Shown here: positions 10,859 to 22,641 of the stretch, piece by piece | Numbering within the stretch: position 1 is the first letter of the stretch | Layout: each line of letters starts with the position of its first letter | From: Protopterus annectens | Taxonomy: Eukaryota; Chordata; Ceratodontiformes; Protopteridae | Length of the DNA: 64,000 nucleotides | Direction of reading: 5' to 3' | Assembly (NCBI RefSeq): GCF_019279795.1 | Contig: NC_056730.1 | Span: 614,996,271 to 615,060,270, forward strand | Notes under the pieces: model-generated | Databases searched by the model: none | Told to the model about the DNA's origin: nothing | What the model saw: only the letters and a program-made list of their open reading frames with translations | Position numbers and translations under genes: made by a program

Positions 10859-11490
10859 ACTGTGAAACCTGTCCTCTACAGTATGCAGCTGTCAATAATA
10901 CCCCTGTGTAGGCCAGCCACCTGCCAGACCTGTGTGCATACATACACGCACACACCAGAAACAAATGTAGAGCCCCTCATCACACACACGCATAACATCC
11001 ACACATGCCCAATGAGATCAACGACCCTAACCCACACACATGATGTCATCCAATGGTGCAGACTAGGCCTCTGGCAAACATTATCACCCTGTGTATATGA
11101 TGCCTGTGCCGCATCCCTGTCATCCACACCATCGGTGCAGGGACATGCTCATTTGGTCTGATGCACAGAGTGAACATAGTAGGAAGACAATTGTAGATTA
11201 TAATTGTTGAGTGGTGTTGACAGGCAGCAGACATATCATCTACTACAGCTTTAGAATGCATTTTGTACTTTCGACAGTATGTATCATGTGTAACAACAGT
11301 AACTGCATGTTGATTTTGATGTTCTGCCTTCCCCTTTCAGGTGTAATTGCATGTGCCGGGAGATGTCAGTGCTTGCAGTTAGTGTCTCATATGTAAATGT
11401 AGACTACTTACAGGTCTGTATGACAATACCTGCATGCATTTTGTAGCTTCCACATCACAGTTATAATCTCCCAAGTTTCAAACATGTTTA
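10859..11490. other. Unassigned sequence downstream of the Myb-like gene
   Basis: CA-rich sequence without a recognised gene or repeat. It probably contains the 3' UTR of the Myb-like gene. No convincing AATAAA polyadenylation signal was identified close to the stop. Confidence 0.3.
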
Positions 11491-11764
11491 CTGATCTAAT
11501 GATCCAAGAGCATGATAGCTGTGTAGTAAGCTACTGTGGCCAGAGCCATCACATCCATAGTGGGTGACATCACAGGTATAGTTACCTGGAGTGGGGAGGA
11601 GGTAAAAGAGTGGTTTAGCAGATGACAAGGGTAAAGGCGGCTTCTCATTGTGAAGCAGTAATACCTGCTCTCATGACAGGATGCATACACATACTCAGGG
11701 ATTCACAGACACAGTAACACACCCACACTCTCAGGAATTCACAGACACAGTAACACAGACTCTG

Positions 11765-11782
11765 ACACACACACACACACAC
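11765..11782. repeat. Short (AC)n run
   Basis: Eighteen bases of AC repeat inside the minus-strand anonymous repeat, at the position where the sister copy at 16.1 kb has a long TG run. Confidence 0.85.
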
Positions 11783-12141
11783 AGTTGCCAGTGTTGGGAT
11801 GAAAACCCCTGCCTATGTGCAAATCATCATTATAGTACTACGCAATTACAAGACCCACCACAGAGATTACACATGTAAAGGTAGTCTGAATGGCCTATGA
11901 TTGAGGACATCAACAGGGATACTAGATTGCGATTGCGATGAGTGTATGTGGGGAGGGGGGTTAATCAGTAGGCTATGTAACAACAAGCCTCACCCCAGGG
12001 CATACATGTTTACAGGTGGTTAGAATGCCCTTCTAAGATTGATGACATCAACAGGGATACTAGATTGCATTGAGTGGATGGGGGAGGGGGTCTTATCATT
12101 TCACTATGGTAAAATACAGCCTCACTCCAGGGACCGGACAG

Positions 12142-12213
<72 letters not shown>
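12142..12213. repeat. (CA)n microsatellite
   Basis: About 72 bases of uninterrupted CA repeat, at the edge of the second partial copy of the anonymous repeat. Confidence 0.97.
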
Positions 12214-12216
<3 letters not shown>

Positions 12217-12225
12217 GGCATTCAC

Positions 12226-13301
12226 AAAGATATATACCTATGTTAGACACATACAGACACTTGACATGTGTGTGATTCAAACACCTGCCTATATCTTGCT
12301 TTCCACACTTCACTCTTTACAGATGTCTACAACAGTGTACAGGAGAGTGAAAAACATTTGGGATGTATGCCCCACCATACATGACATATATGGACACACA
12401 CACCCACATGTGCCAGTACTGTGAATCAAACACCTGCCAATCTCATGATAGGTATTACAGAGTGACAGCACTATCACATGCACTACAAAGTGTACTGACT
12501 CTTGCACAGGGGAGGTGTTACTGTTCCAGGTGTAAAGAGGTTTGCCTTCAGTGTCACCCTTACTGCATTCTACATTGTGTATCTTCCCCTTCATTTAACA
12601 AAACCATAGCTTAGCAGTTACACAGGTTATTGTATGAATGGTTGTAACACACCTGTGAGCTGTCCACAATAATCATTCCTCAGCAAAGTAGCCCCACCAC
12701 TTAGTAGTTATGTCCAAACATCTGTCCATACCTAAAGTACAGCTTACTGAGCATATCACCATATACAGTTGGCAATGTTGAGGTTGCATTGCAACTGCAT
12801 GATGTACTAAGACAACAGTCACCTTCAAAAATCAGACACTGCACACGCATAGAATCTAAACACACATCAATACATGTACACATATGCAGTCTCCATCAGT
12901 AAGTTGACTAGCAGGTCAAGAGGATTCATTCCACACCTTCCCCACACCATGTGTGAAACCTAGCTGAGCATTACACCATAATGGATGTTGTATTCATATA
13001 CTGGTAGGACATAAAACCACCTTCACTGAGTAGCCAAGTGTACATTTATGCCAACAGCACATCAGCAAGACACACACACAGCAATATTCCATGTCATGAT
13101 CCCACAAACTGTTAGTTGACAGTTCCACTATGAAGCCAGGTCACTGTAATGGTCAAAAGTGAGCACATCATATTTGTCACACACACATCATATTTGCTAC
13201 ACACACCTCATGATTACTTGAAGAGTGCCAGCAATGTGTTCTGTTTGAGCTAGGCATTACACTTATTCAAGCATGTGCGTGGTCTGTGGCTTGTAAACAT
13301 C
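12226..13301. other. Unassigned CA-rich sequence
   Basis: No gene or element is recognised. Short direct duplications such as CACATCATATTTG..ACACACA near 13165-13210 are seen, without a larger pattern. Confidence 0.4.
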
Positions 13302-13670
13302 TCACCATAGCACATTCTGGCTATTGTGGTAATAAGGATAGTGTCCAGACAGCACACAGCATGCATGGCTTGCAATTGTTGACATGGGGTATATGTAGGA
13401 GAGGTGGGCACACATGGCTGTACATGTCATGGACATATCACCTGTAACTACACAGGAACATACAGAGCATAGCTGTATTCTCCTGAGTCTGTCAATACAG
13501 GCTATGTGTGTAGGTCCTATGATCCTGTTATTTGGGTATGTTTGTAGGCAGTGCATTAGGTGGACATGTCTAATGACATACATGCCACATGGGTTGTTGT
13601 ATGATATGATAGGTGTCATGAGTGACCAGTAGAGAGGGAATATTACCTCTGTCAACATAGATATCAAACC
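13302..13670 (-). pseudogene. Antisense fragment of CR1 ORF2, C-terminal part
   Basis: The minus strand encodes TEVIFPLYWSLMTPIISYNNPCGMYVIRH, which parallels SEVIVPLYSSLIRPIIEYNAPFGMYLTRH of the CR1 at 26.7-30.6 kb. It continues with LRRIQLCSVCSCVVTGDMSMTCTAM, paralleling LKKLRLYSVAYCLLRGDLCLTYKAM. The order of blocks is kept, but frames break on both sides. It is a third, short and old CR1 copy, inverted relative to the other two. Confidence 0.7.
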
Positions 13671-15522
13671 ATATGTACTGTCAGCATTCAGCAGCCATGG
13701 ACCTATCTTCCATGTGCATGTGTGTAATGAATGTAGCCACCTTTATGCACAAAGGACAACAACAGCAATGGTATTCTCATTTATATTGTATGAGTGTGGG
13801 ATGTACATATCCAGGGCAGGTACAGCTAGGTCATATCCAACCATGAGGGTGTTGTTTACTAGCGTACAGCAACAGTAAACTGTGTTAATGCTGACAACAT
13901 CCGAGGGACCATGGTATGTGTACAACTGACCTGGTTACAAACAGTGGTATTATTGCATTGCATAACACATTATGCAACTGTGTCAGTACATGGGTACTTT
14001 GCACAGTTGATGTAGGTCTAGGTACAGTCCACCAGTCAAATGTTATTTGGTGTTCTACCATACTATTTCATACCACATGTATGGATGTGTGTTGGTAGTC
14101 TGAGGACATGGTGATGGATGTATATGAGGATACTACATAGAATGCATCTTTTGCCACTGTCACCTGCACCTGGCACATCTTAGTAGATGCTTCTAAAGGA
14201 AAAGTAGATGCCAGAGGCAGGTGATCCACTGTGAGCCTGCTTTTTGACCATGACAGGCTTGAGTCGACATGGCCAGCAACCTGGGTTGTGTCACTCAGTG
14301 TAGCCAGCTCTAAAACCCCTGATGTTGTGATGTATGGGTTAACTGATGAGTTTTTGAGTGATACCCGAGTGGGGTATTGGTGTAAATGAGGCTCTGCGCG
14401 CCAGATCGAGGTAGGCTGTATGGACTGCCTTTCCCTCTGTGATGAATTATGTCAGAGTAGTGGTCTTTACTTGTGAGTAGCCTTTATGAATATGTGGACA
14501 ACATCACCTGGAGTGGTCCGTACCAGTGTCATGGCCCACATGTCTGGATCTGAATTATATGGTGGTAGTGCTATTGTGCACTACAGAGCCTTCAGCCAGG
14601 GGTTCCTCACTGCACAGATGTCAGTATTCCCCATTGTAGTGTCTACATTGAGCAAATGGATTATGAAAGACACACATCTAGCACTGGTTAGCATAAGCAT
14701 CCAATGCAATTGTCTTGTAGGTGTCAGAGTGTTACCTTTGTGTTTAGGACTTGTGCCTTGGAATGCCACTATATAGGTAAATGTGACCTAGGTATTATCC
14801 ACACTCCTTTGAATCATGGATGTGTGTGCTCTGTGACAAAGGCATGTCTTCTTTCAGTCATGACATCCCGGAATGACAGACAATGGACAACATCATAATT
14901 ACAGCAGGACATTGGCTCATTGTTTTGGTCAAGCAGTTGCCACTCGTACCATGACATCATTGCGAGTGGCAGTATTGTGCTTGGTATCAAATGCTACATC
15001 TAAGGTGAAGGACAGCAGCAGACATTGTGTAGATGACCAATGTCAGATATGCTTAGTGGAGCAGTCCTACTAATAATGTCAGCTACTAACACAGCTGGGA
15101 GAGGTCATCTTGACATCTGCACCTCAGTACCATTAGGCAATGGGGCTCACATATTATGCTTGCACATGCCACTGTTCCAAGTATAATGCCACTGTCCACA
15201 ACCTGATATCAATGTATGCCTGTCAGGGCAGCAATGTGTGTGGCACATGCTGTAGTTAGCATCCACCTGTGTGTCCCAGTTAACCTATTGTCAGTCACTT
15301 CCACACATGCATGATTGTGTATACTTCACATATATATGGCAGTACTTCATGTACATGTATGCATGTGTATCACAGAGCACAGAAGCAGATATATCATTTA
15401 CAGGCCACATACAGGTATCTGGTAGTAAACCTGTATGATGTGCATATATACTGACAGTTAAGATGTATATAGCTGTAAACCTGTGTGTTTACAATAGGAC
15501 TCCATTACAACATGTTCTGTAC
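13671..15522. other. Unassigned sequence
   Basis: No gene, RNA or mobile element is recognised on either strand. The composition is similar to the flanking decayed repeats, with many TGTACA and ACATG words, so much of it may be unrecognisably old transposon sequence. Confidence 0.4.
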
Positions 15523-15850
15523 ATCTAAGTGTATGAGCATGCACACTGTGGCCTTCTGTGGTTAGAATTGGAGTGCATCCCAAACAGCCTTGTGCTACTA
15601 AGTGTATGAGCGTACCCACTGCCACCTTGTGTAATTTGAGTCAGTGCATCCAAACAAGCCCTTTGTTTCTGAGTATATGAGCATGCCCAGTATAACCTTG
15701 TGTAGCTGAAGTCATAGTGCATCCCAAACGGCCCTGTGCTACTAAGTGTATGAGCATGCCCACTGTGACCTTGTGTAATTGGAGTCAATGCATCCAAACA
15801 AGTCCTGTGATTCTATGTGTATGAGCATAACCACTGTAACCCTGTATAGT
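15523..15850. repeat. Minisatellite, about 72-bp unit, five copies
   Basis: The core AAGTGTATGAGCATGCCCAC or a close variant recurs at about 15526, 15599, 15671, 15743 and 15814. Each is followed by a TGCATCC.AAAC segment at a fixed distance, giving a period of 71-73 bases. Units differ at several positions, so the array is not recent. Alternate units are more alike than neighbours, suggesting an original two-unit duplication. Confidence 0.85.
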
Positions 15851-16019
15851 GATAGTAGTTGTCCATTCCACAGATGGACATATTCCAGTTCAGGGCTTGT
15901 TGTGCTACAACTATACCTCTTAGGCCTACCTATGTCTTACCTGCAGATGATGTGTCTTGTTTATGCATACAGGTTGTAATGGACTCCTACTTTAAACACA
16001 CAGGTTTACAGCTATGTAC

Positions 16020-16171
16020 AGCTTAACTGTCAGTATCCCTGTTGATGTCCTCAATCTTAGAAGGGCATTCTGACTGCCTTGAAATGTGTAATCTCTGTGT
16101 CATGTCTCGTAACCGCATAGTACTGTAATAGTGATCTGTAGATAGGCAGGAGTTCTGATCCCACCTCTGGC

Positions 16172-16234
<63 letters not shown>

Positions 16235-16400
16235 TGTCTGCATCCTATCATAACAGTGGGTTTTACAGCTTTCCAAAGAGAAACCACCTTTTGCACTGGC
16301 CTTTATCCTTGTCATCTGCTAAACCACCCTTTTCCCTCCTCCCCACTGCAAGTAATCAGTCCTGTGATGTCACCCAGCTCAGAAGCAGAATCAGTGTAAG
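16020..16400 (+). repeat. Anonymous repeat family, plus-strand copy
   Basis: This copy is collinear with the minus-strand copy at 11495-12060. It has the GTATCCCTGTTGATGTCCTC start, the GGCAGGAGTTCTGATCCCAC box, a (TG)n run at 16175-16233, the CCTTGTCATCTGCTAAACCA block and a TGTGATGTCACCCA end. The two copies are inverted and about 4 kb apart. Confidence 0.65.
16175..16233. repeat. (TG)n microsatellite
   Basis: About 59 bases of TG repeat inside the anonymous repeat. Confidence 0.97.
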
Positions 16401-16975
16401 TGTAATTGTATAGGTTCTGTGGCACATACCCCAACTGCATACCACTCTACTAGTTAGCTTTGCATAGGCAAGACTTGTAATCACAATGCTGGCAAGTGTG
16501 TGTGTTTGTGTGTGTGTGACTACCCTGTAGCCAGGCATACACATGTGTTATGTCTTTTAACATGCTGCACACCAAGGTAGTCATCTGTGCTGAGTGGAGT
16601 CTACAAATTATTACATAGTTAAGAATGGAAAAGAATAGACATTCAAGAACGACTACTGTTGGGTATGTTATTTTCCTGTGCCACTCTCGAGCAGTGACAC
16701 AGATGTGGTCCCCGAGGTGTATGTTTATACCCATCACTCCCTCATCCAAACTCCACAATCCCCAGGGTGCATTTGCTTAGCCACCATTCCCCACCCCAAA
16801 CTCCACATACATAACAACCATCCCTTCTCTGACGAACTGATTAAGATTTAAATGTTATAAAACAAGAGTTGCCTCTGTTTTGTGTACACTTAAATTCCTT
16901 TGGAACCCTTCTGTGTCACAAAGGGTGTTCAGACATGTTTATATATATATATGGCTATAGCTGCATCTGTGTATA

Positions 16976-16978
<3 letters not shown>

Positions 16979-17040
<62 letters not shown>
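16979..17040. repeat. (TA)n microsatellite
   Basis: About 62 bases of uninterrupted TA repeat. Confidence 0.97.
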
Positions 17041-17046
<6 letters not shown>

Positions 17047-17404
17047 ACACATCCCATAAGTGCATATATGTATTTAGTATTTAGTTATAACAGCTGAACA
17101 TATGTAGACTTGTCTATGTTGTTTCACAGTGTACAGTACATTCAAGGGTACTGTACATATGTACACAAAGTGACTGTCCCATTTGTTTTCAGTACTGTGG
17201 AATACCTGTAGTAAAATGTGTATTATAAAAACCATGAAGTATGTATACAACCCAAATGGCTTAGTGGGAAGTCCAATGACACTGGTGTGCATTGTCTAGG
17301 GTTCAAGACCTTCAAGGGTTGTTGATAATACCATTTAGGACTGAATCAGGTGGGTATAAATGTGATTTTGTGACAATAAGCAGCGGGTATACACAGGTAA
17401 AAGA

Positions 17405-19200
17405 CATGTACAACTCGCAGTACACTTGAAATGCCCTTCTTTGGCAATCCTGCCGATGTCACCCACCTAGACATACACCTCTGGAAGTGCTGTAACCTAG
17501 TAATCTCTGCAGTGCATCCTGTAACTGCATTATGCTATGGTGTGATAAATTAGTTTGGTAGGTGTTCTAATGCCAGATTTGCCAACTGCGTGTGTGTGCC
17601 TGCCTAAGAATGGAGCAATTTTTTTAGAGTATGCACACTCCTTACAATTCACATACTCAACTTTGGCAAGGGTGCTGATGTCACCCACCTAGAAATACAC
17701 CTCTGGGACTACTGTAACCCAAACATTTCTGTAGCGTGTCCTGTAGCTGCGTAATGCTGTCGTGTGATAAACTATTTTGGTAGGTGTTCTAATCCCTGAC
17801 TTGTCAACTGTGTGTTCCTGCCTGAGAAGGGAACAATGATTTTTAGAGTATGCACACTCCTTACAATTCTCATACTCAACTTTGGCAAGGGTGCTGATGT
17901 CACCCACCTAGGTATACACCTCTGGGACTAACGTAACCCAAAAATTTCTGTAGTGTGTCTTGTAACTCTGTAATGCTGTAGTGTGATAAACTAATTCGGT
18001 AGGTGTTGTAATCCCCAACTTGCCAACTGTGTGTGTCTGTTTGCCTGAGAAAGAAACTATGCTTTTTAGAGTAGGCACACTCCTTATAATTCTCATACTC
18101 AACTTTGGCAAGGGTGCTGATGTCACCCACCTAGAAATATACCTCTGGGAGTGCTGTAACCCAGTGTTTTCTATAGCGCGTCCTGTAACTAGATAATGCT
18201 GTAGTATGATAAACCTAGCTTTGTAGATATTCTCATCCCAGACTTGTCAGCTATGTGTGTGTGTCTGCCTAAGAAAGGAACAATGCTTTTTAGAGTATGT
18301 ACACTCCTTACAATTCACATACTCAAATTTGCAAGGGTGCTGATGTCACCCACCTAGAAATACACCTCTGGGAGTGCCATAACCCACTAATTTCTGTAGT
18401 GCATCCTATAACTATGTAATGTTGTAGTGTGATAAACTAGTTTGGTAGGTGTTCTAATTCCTGACTTGACAACTGTGTGTCCATCTGCTTAAGAAGGGAA
18501 CAATGCTTTTTAGAGTATTCACACTCCTTACAATTCACAAGTTCAACGTTGGCAAGTGTGCTGATGTCACCCACCTAGAAATACACCTCTAGGACCACTG
18601 TAACCCAGTAATTTCTGTAGGGCGTCAGGTAACTGCATACTGCTGTAGTGTGATTTAGAACTGTAGTAAGGTTCCATCCACAACCATGGCAGTTATATGT
18701 TTTCTGTGTGTTTCCATGTCTGTGTAGGGAGCAATGCATTATTGCCTACTTACTCACAGGACATTTACAATGTGATCCACTCACAGGACATTTACAATGT
18801 GATCCTGCTGATGTCATTCCTTGTCAAATTCGCCTCTGGGGAGCAAATTTGCTTCTAATCTTTGTGGTGTGACCTATAACATCTTCATACACTAGTGTGA
18901 TATAGATCTTGGTCATGGGTTCTATACCCACACGTGTCAGTTGTGGATGTGTTGTGTGTTTTCCATTGTCTGTTTTGTGAGCAATGCATTTTGGGCTACT
19001 CACTTGCAGGACATTCAAATTGCCCTACTTTGGTAACCCTGCTGATGTCATTCCTTGAGAAATACACCTTTGGGGATTGAGTCGCTCAGTAAGCTCCCTA
19101 GCACATGCTATAACTGAATAATGCTGTACTGTAATAAACTAGTTAGGTAGGAGTTCTAGTCCAAGACATGGCAGGTTTGTGACTCTGTGTGGGTTTGGCA
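17405..19200. repeat. Tandem array, unit about 220 bp
   Basis: A landmark reading CTTTGGCAAGGGTGCTGATG or close variants, followed by TCACCCACC, recurs near 17434, 17661, 17880, 18104, 18329 and 18550. Less similar units follow near 18797 and 19027. Spacing is 219-227 bases in the central part. Each unit also carries CTGTAAC..., a TGTAGTGTGATAAACTA box, GGTAGGTGTTCTAATCCC (similar to a tRNA B box) and a TTTTTAGAGTATGCACACTCC joint. The unit is related to the anonymous repeats at 11.5-12.2 and 16.0-16.4 kb. It looks like a short retroposon or MITE that became tandemly amplified. Open minus-strand frames of 72-76 codons recur with the unit and are not evidence for coding. Confidence 0.85.
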
Positions 19201-19590
19201 GTCAGGGCCTGTGTGGATTTGGCTGTGAGTGTCGAACCACTGGACATGTTGAGGAGCATTTTTTGTAGTGTTCCTATATGGTGGCCGTATTATGTCACAA
19301 TGTTTACCTAACAAAGATTACGGATTTCAATCAGCCAAGAGAGGGTGTTTGCAAGCCATACCCCTACATCTGGCAAAAGACCTGGTGAACAAAGTAAGCA
19401 CCCATACTATTATCCAGAATATGGTCTGAATCCATGAGTTATACACAAACACACTTGCCTAGAAAATCCTGCTATGTTGCTATTACCCTGCACATTGTTG
19501 ACAGATATTAGGCATGGTTTGAATGCATTGGGCTGCAGAGGCCATGGCACACTGTCCACCAGTACAATAGGCACATAATTGTGGACAGTG
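19201..19590. other. Unassigned sequence
   Basis: No gene or element is recognised between the tandem array and the probable Harbinger transposase remnant. Confidence 0.4.
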
Positions 19591-19850
19591 CACCTTCGCT
19601 ATGTTCCCCACTGGATGCCTGCAACATATGTGGTGCCATCAAATGTGATCCACAAAGGACATACAATGCCTTACACACATGCCCTGTATGGACAGATGCC
19701 ACTGACACCAGGGAATAACTGTATCATGCTATCAATGCAGGTGCAGGGTCAACCTGTTGTATATTAGCAGGTCCTGCCATACCAGGCCAGGAGAGCACAT
19801 CTGATGATAACAGTCAGTGTACACAACATGTAACAGGCAAACCAGGTGCA
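19591..19850 (+). pseudogene. Possible Harbinger transposase remnant
   Basis: One plus-strand frame reads GAIKCDPQR, then about 25 residues later LYHAIN, then PGQESTSDD. In Harbinger/PIF transposases the catalytic region reads roughly GAIDCTH..., YRNRKGYHSINVQ..., PGS.HDS at similar spacing. A stop precedes the YHAIN block, and the first catalytic aspartate would be replaced by lysine. If correct, this is a dead DDE transposase that could once have belonged with the Myb-like genes at 4-10.9 kb or 23.6-25.7 kb. The similarity is short and this call is tentative. Confidence 0.35.
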
Positions 19851-21424
19851 CTTAGACATGTCACTGTATATTAATGTGGGACGTGCACATCCCAGGCAAT
19901 GTCCATGTCAATGACTATCAAACACAGACATGGCATGCATTGCAAAGCAATGGCCACATACAATGGTAACCAGGATTACAGGGCAGTTAATACAATACCC
20001 ATCTGTGTGGAACATTGCAGACACTACACCCTTGAACCACACTGCAAACCATTGTCAGGTGGCCTGATGCAAGGATTCCTCCTCACCCAGCCTTGTACAG
20101 CCATCTTGTACAGCCAACCACTACACACCCATGAAGCAATGCACACATGCATGTCAGTACTGGCACCTTGTATCTGCGTGTGGGGTATGATGTTCCCAAC
20201 CACAGTCACACCCAGTATAGCTCCCATTGGCATACTAACTGATGTCAGACATGTTCACATGCCCTAGCCCGTAGAACCTCAGGATAACCCCTATGGTGCA
20301 TGTGATACCTGTGCATTACTGTAGTGTGGCAAACTAAGTAGTTAGGAAGTGTATTTGTGAGCCTGCCAAAGTGTGCCAATGTGTCTGAGTCCCTTAGAGA
20401 GTGTGGTTGTGTTGACAATGAAATCTGTTTATGTGGACAGCCATGTGTGCTACACCTAATGTATGTCTACTATATCTCTGTTGCAGATGTCACGCACCAG
20501 CACGCATATATGTTCTTACAGCACACCAACATGTCAGCTATGTGGCACATGGAGTAACTGCATGCACTTGTAATAGTAATGGCTAGTCAGTCAGGGGTTT
20601 TAGTCTCCAAGCCCTTCTCTGATGTACTTTGCCTCTGTCTGTCCCTCACACACACTCTCTGGTGGATGTGGAGATGTACACTTGCTCAGCAGCAGCTTGT
20701 GTTTTGTAAGTGATGGTCATGATCAGGTGATGGCCTGTGAACCTATTGCAGTCCTTCTCTAGCTGATTGCATGTGGAACAGCTGTGTTGACATTCCCATA
20801 GCCAATTGCATGGAAACACAGTACAATATCTAGGAACATCATGTTGGTGTTTGCCCATGACAGTCGCTGTGAGTGGAACCTGGATCTGGTGTTTGGTAAA
20901 CAGGATCACAGAAGAAATCTAGATCTTCCTCAAATGACATACACAGTGTAAGATAGCCTAAAGAAGGGAGGGTGATGTGCCAGACATGACTACAGCATGT
21001 AAGTGTAGCTATGGTTCATTCAGACTACTGCCAATTTAACAAGTTGTGTCTGGTAATGGCTAGTCTGCATATTTTAAAAACTAACAAGACAGTGCTCTGT
21101 TTGTGAGGAAACCCCCATCTGTAGGGTAATCTGTGGACTGGTCAGTGTGTGGATCCATTTGTTTATTGTGTTACTCACAGAACACACATCTGTGAACTGC
21201 AGAAGCATAGTGTGAGGATTGCAGTCAGTACATGGTGACAAGATGAGAGTTACTGCCTTCGCATCCCTGATTGGACATACATCACATGAAACAGTGGTAT
21301 GACAGTCACTGTCTAAGGTTATCACAGTGACATGCCAATAGTTGGACACAGTTCATAGCTGTAGTCACAAGTCATCTACGCTTTGGACAGATGTCATGCA
21401 GTATATATGCATGTGTTGTTCTCC
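19851..21424. other. Mostly unassigned sequence
   Basis: No gene is recognised. A short segment at about 20285-20370 resembles the tandem-array unit (TACTGTAGTGTGGCAAACTA, then TTAGGAAGTGT), so one more decayed copy of that family may lie here. Confidence 0.35.
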
Positions 21425-22185
21425 CTCTGCAAATGTATGACATCTGTTGTCTTGGGTTGATGGTAATATCTATGCATGCTGTTATAAGTAATCATGAATG
21501 CTGTTGACTATTACTAAGCCTTATCTGTGTTAAAACTGCAACACCATAGGCTGTATGGGATTGGAGGTCCCGGCGGAACCACCTGTCCCACTTCAGCTAG
21601 CCATGGCAACAAGCACCAGCACGTCTGGGGCCTAGCCTTGGATCTCCACTTCTGTTGGCTCTGCACCACCTTCTGTTGGAACCACCAATGAGGATGGGGC
21701 CTGCCCTCCCTGGGAGCAGGTCCAGACACAGTCCAGGCTGTGGTGCGTAGGGGGCTCATTAAGGGGTTTTGAGGCCAGCTACAACAGCTCAAGGGCAGAG
21801 TGTCACATTTAGAGGGTGAGCCTGCCCCTCCTAGACAGCCCCCAGCAAAGCCACCTTTGCGGCTGTAGTGGTGCAGTGGTGGCTGCCCATGGGTGGGGAT
21901 CTCCATCCCACTTTTTCCATTTGGGGGCTCATGTGCTTGTGACTGCCAAACACCCCTCCCAATCCAAGGTGTATCCCCCACATGTGTCATATACTGCCCC
22001 TGTATGCTGTCTTGTCTGTCATCCTACCCAACCTATTTTCCACGAGCATACCTACTCTCCTTCCCCAACATCCCATTCTCACCTTACAAAAATGGAAACA
22101 AAAGGCCAATCTTTTCCCAGAACAACTTTTGCCTCATACATACCTGTCCATTTCACACACGTGTCCACTGGACACATGTAACCTT
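21425..22185 (+). repeat. Left arm of a large inverted repeat (duplicated Myb-gene terminal exon)
   Basis: This segment on the plus strand matches 24105-23318 on the minus strand throughout. Shared blocks include ATCATGAATGCTGTTGACTA, CAGCT.GCCATGGCA.CA.., ATGGGGC.TGCCC.CC, and CCACTGGACACATGTAA at the end. The part at 21570-21870 equals exon 3 of the Myb/SANT gene on the opposite strand but carries stops and frameshifts, for example in TSTSGA followed by a stop. The 3'-terminal part reads LHTHLS-like frames that are shared by both arms and probably not coding. Confidence 0.8.
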
Positions 22186-22484
22186 TGTAACTTGCATCAC
22201 AACATACTACTGTTGTCCTTACCCCTCTCAGGCACACGATCCTGGTATGCACATGACTCCTAAAGGTTCCAGGTACATGTGATGCAGATGACCCCATTGT
22301 ACACATAACACTTCCGGTCCCTCTATGGTTACCCCATTTAACTTTTTAATGAAAAATGATATTGCTCACAGCACCTTGCAAGAGTACTGTTCTCACATAA
22401 TGATTGGACAGGACCTGTTTTGTTAATGTAAATGAAATGCTCAAAGTAATGTATTTAATGTTTGCGAGTATTAATGACACATGT

Positions 22485-22595
22485 CTGAGGGAGTCTTGAT
22501 ATTACATAGGACGACATCACTACACAATACAGGAGTTGCTGGTATTTCCCTTTTCATTCTTTTTTACTGCTTTGTTGTCACATGTTATGTTCTTG

Positions 22596-22641
<46 letters not shown>

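Larger units (their letters stand above)
11495..12225 (-). repeat. Anonymous repeat family with tRNA-like box, minus-strand copies
   Basis: Read on the minus strand, this segment matches 16030-16400 on the plus strand. Shared blocks are GTATCCCTGTTGATGTCCTC, a GGCAGG.GTT.T.ATCCCA.. box that resembles a tRNA B box, a (TG)n run, CCTTGTCATCTGCTAAACCA, and TGTGATGTCACCCA. A second partial copy of the first block lies at about 12005-12225. The same building blocks form the array at 17.4-19.2 kb. It is probably a SINE or another short non-autonomous element. Confidence 0.6.

Noticed and set aside
12010-12313. Frames of His-Thr or Val-Cys repeats
   Set aside because: They are translations of the CA microsatellite. 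The same applies to frames at 9.69-9.93, 16.06-16.41, 39.61-39.81 and the Ile-Tyr frames over the TA runs.
17689-18130. Repeated minus-strand frames beginning MGDISTLAKVEYEN
   Set aside because: They recur with the 220-bp repeat unit and have no family similarity.
21514-22282. Several overlapping open frames of 90-158 codons on both strands
   Set aside because: They fall in the inverted duplicate of the Myb exon, where the expected frame is broken. The others are shared by both arms only because the DNA is duplicated.
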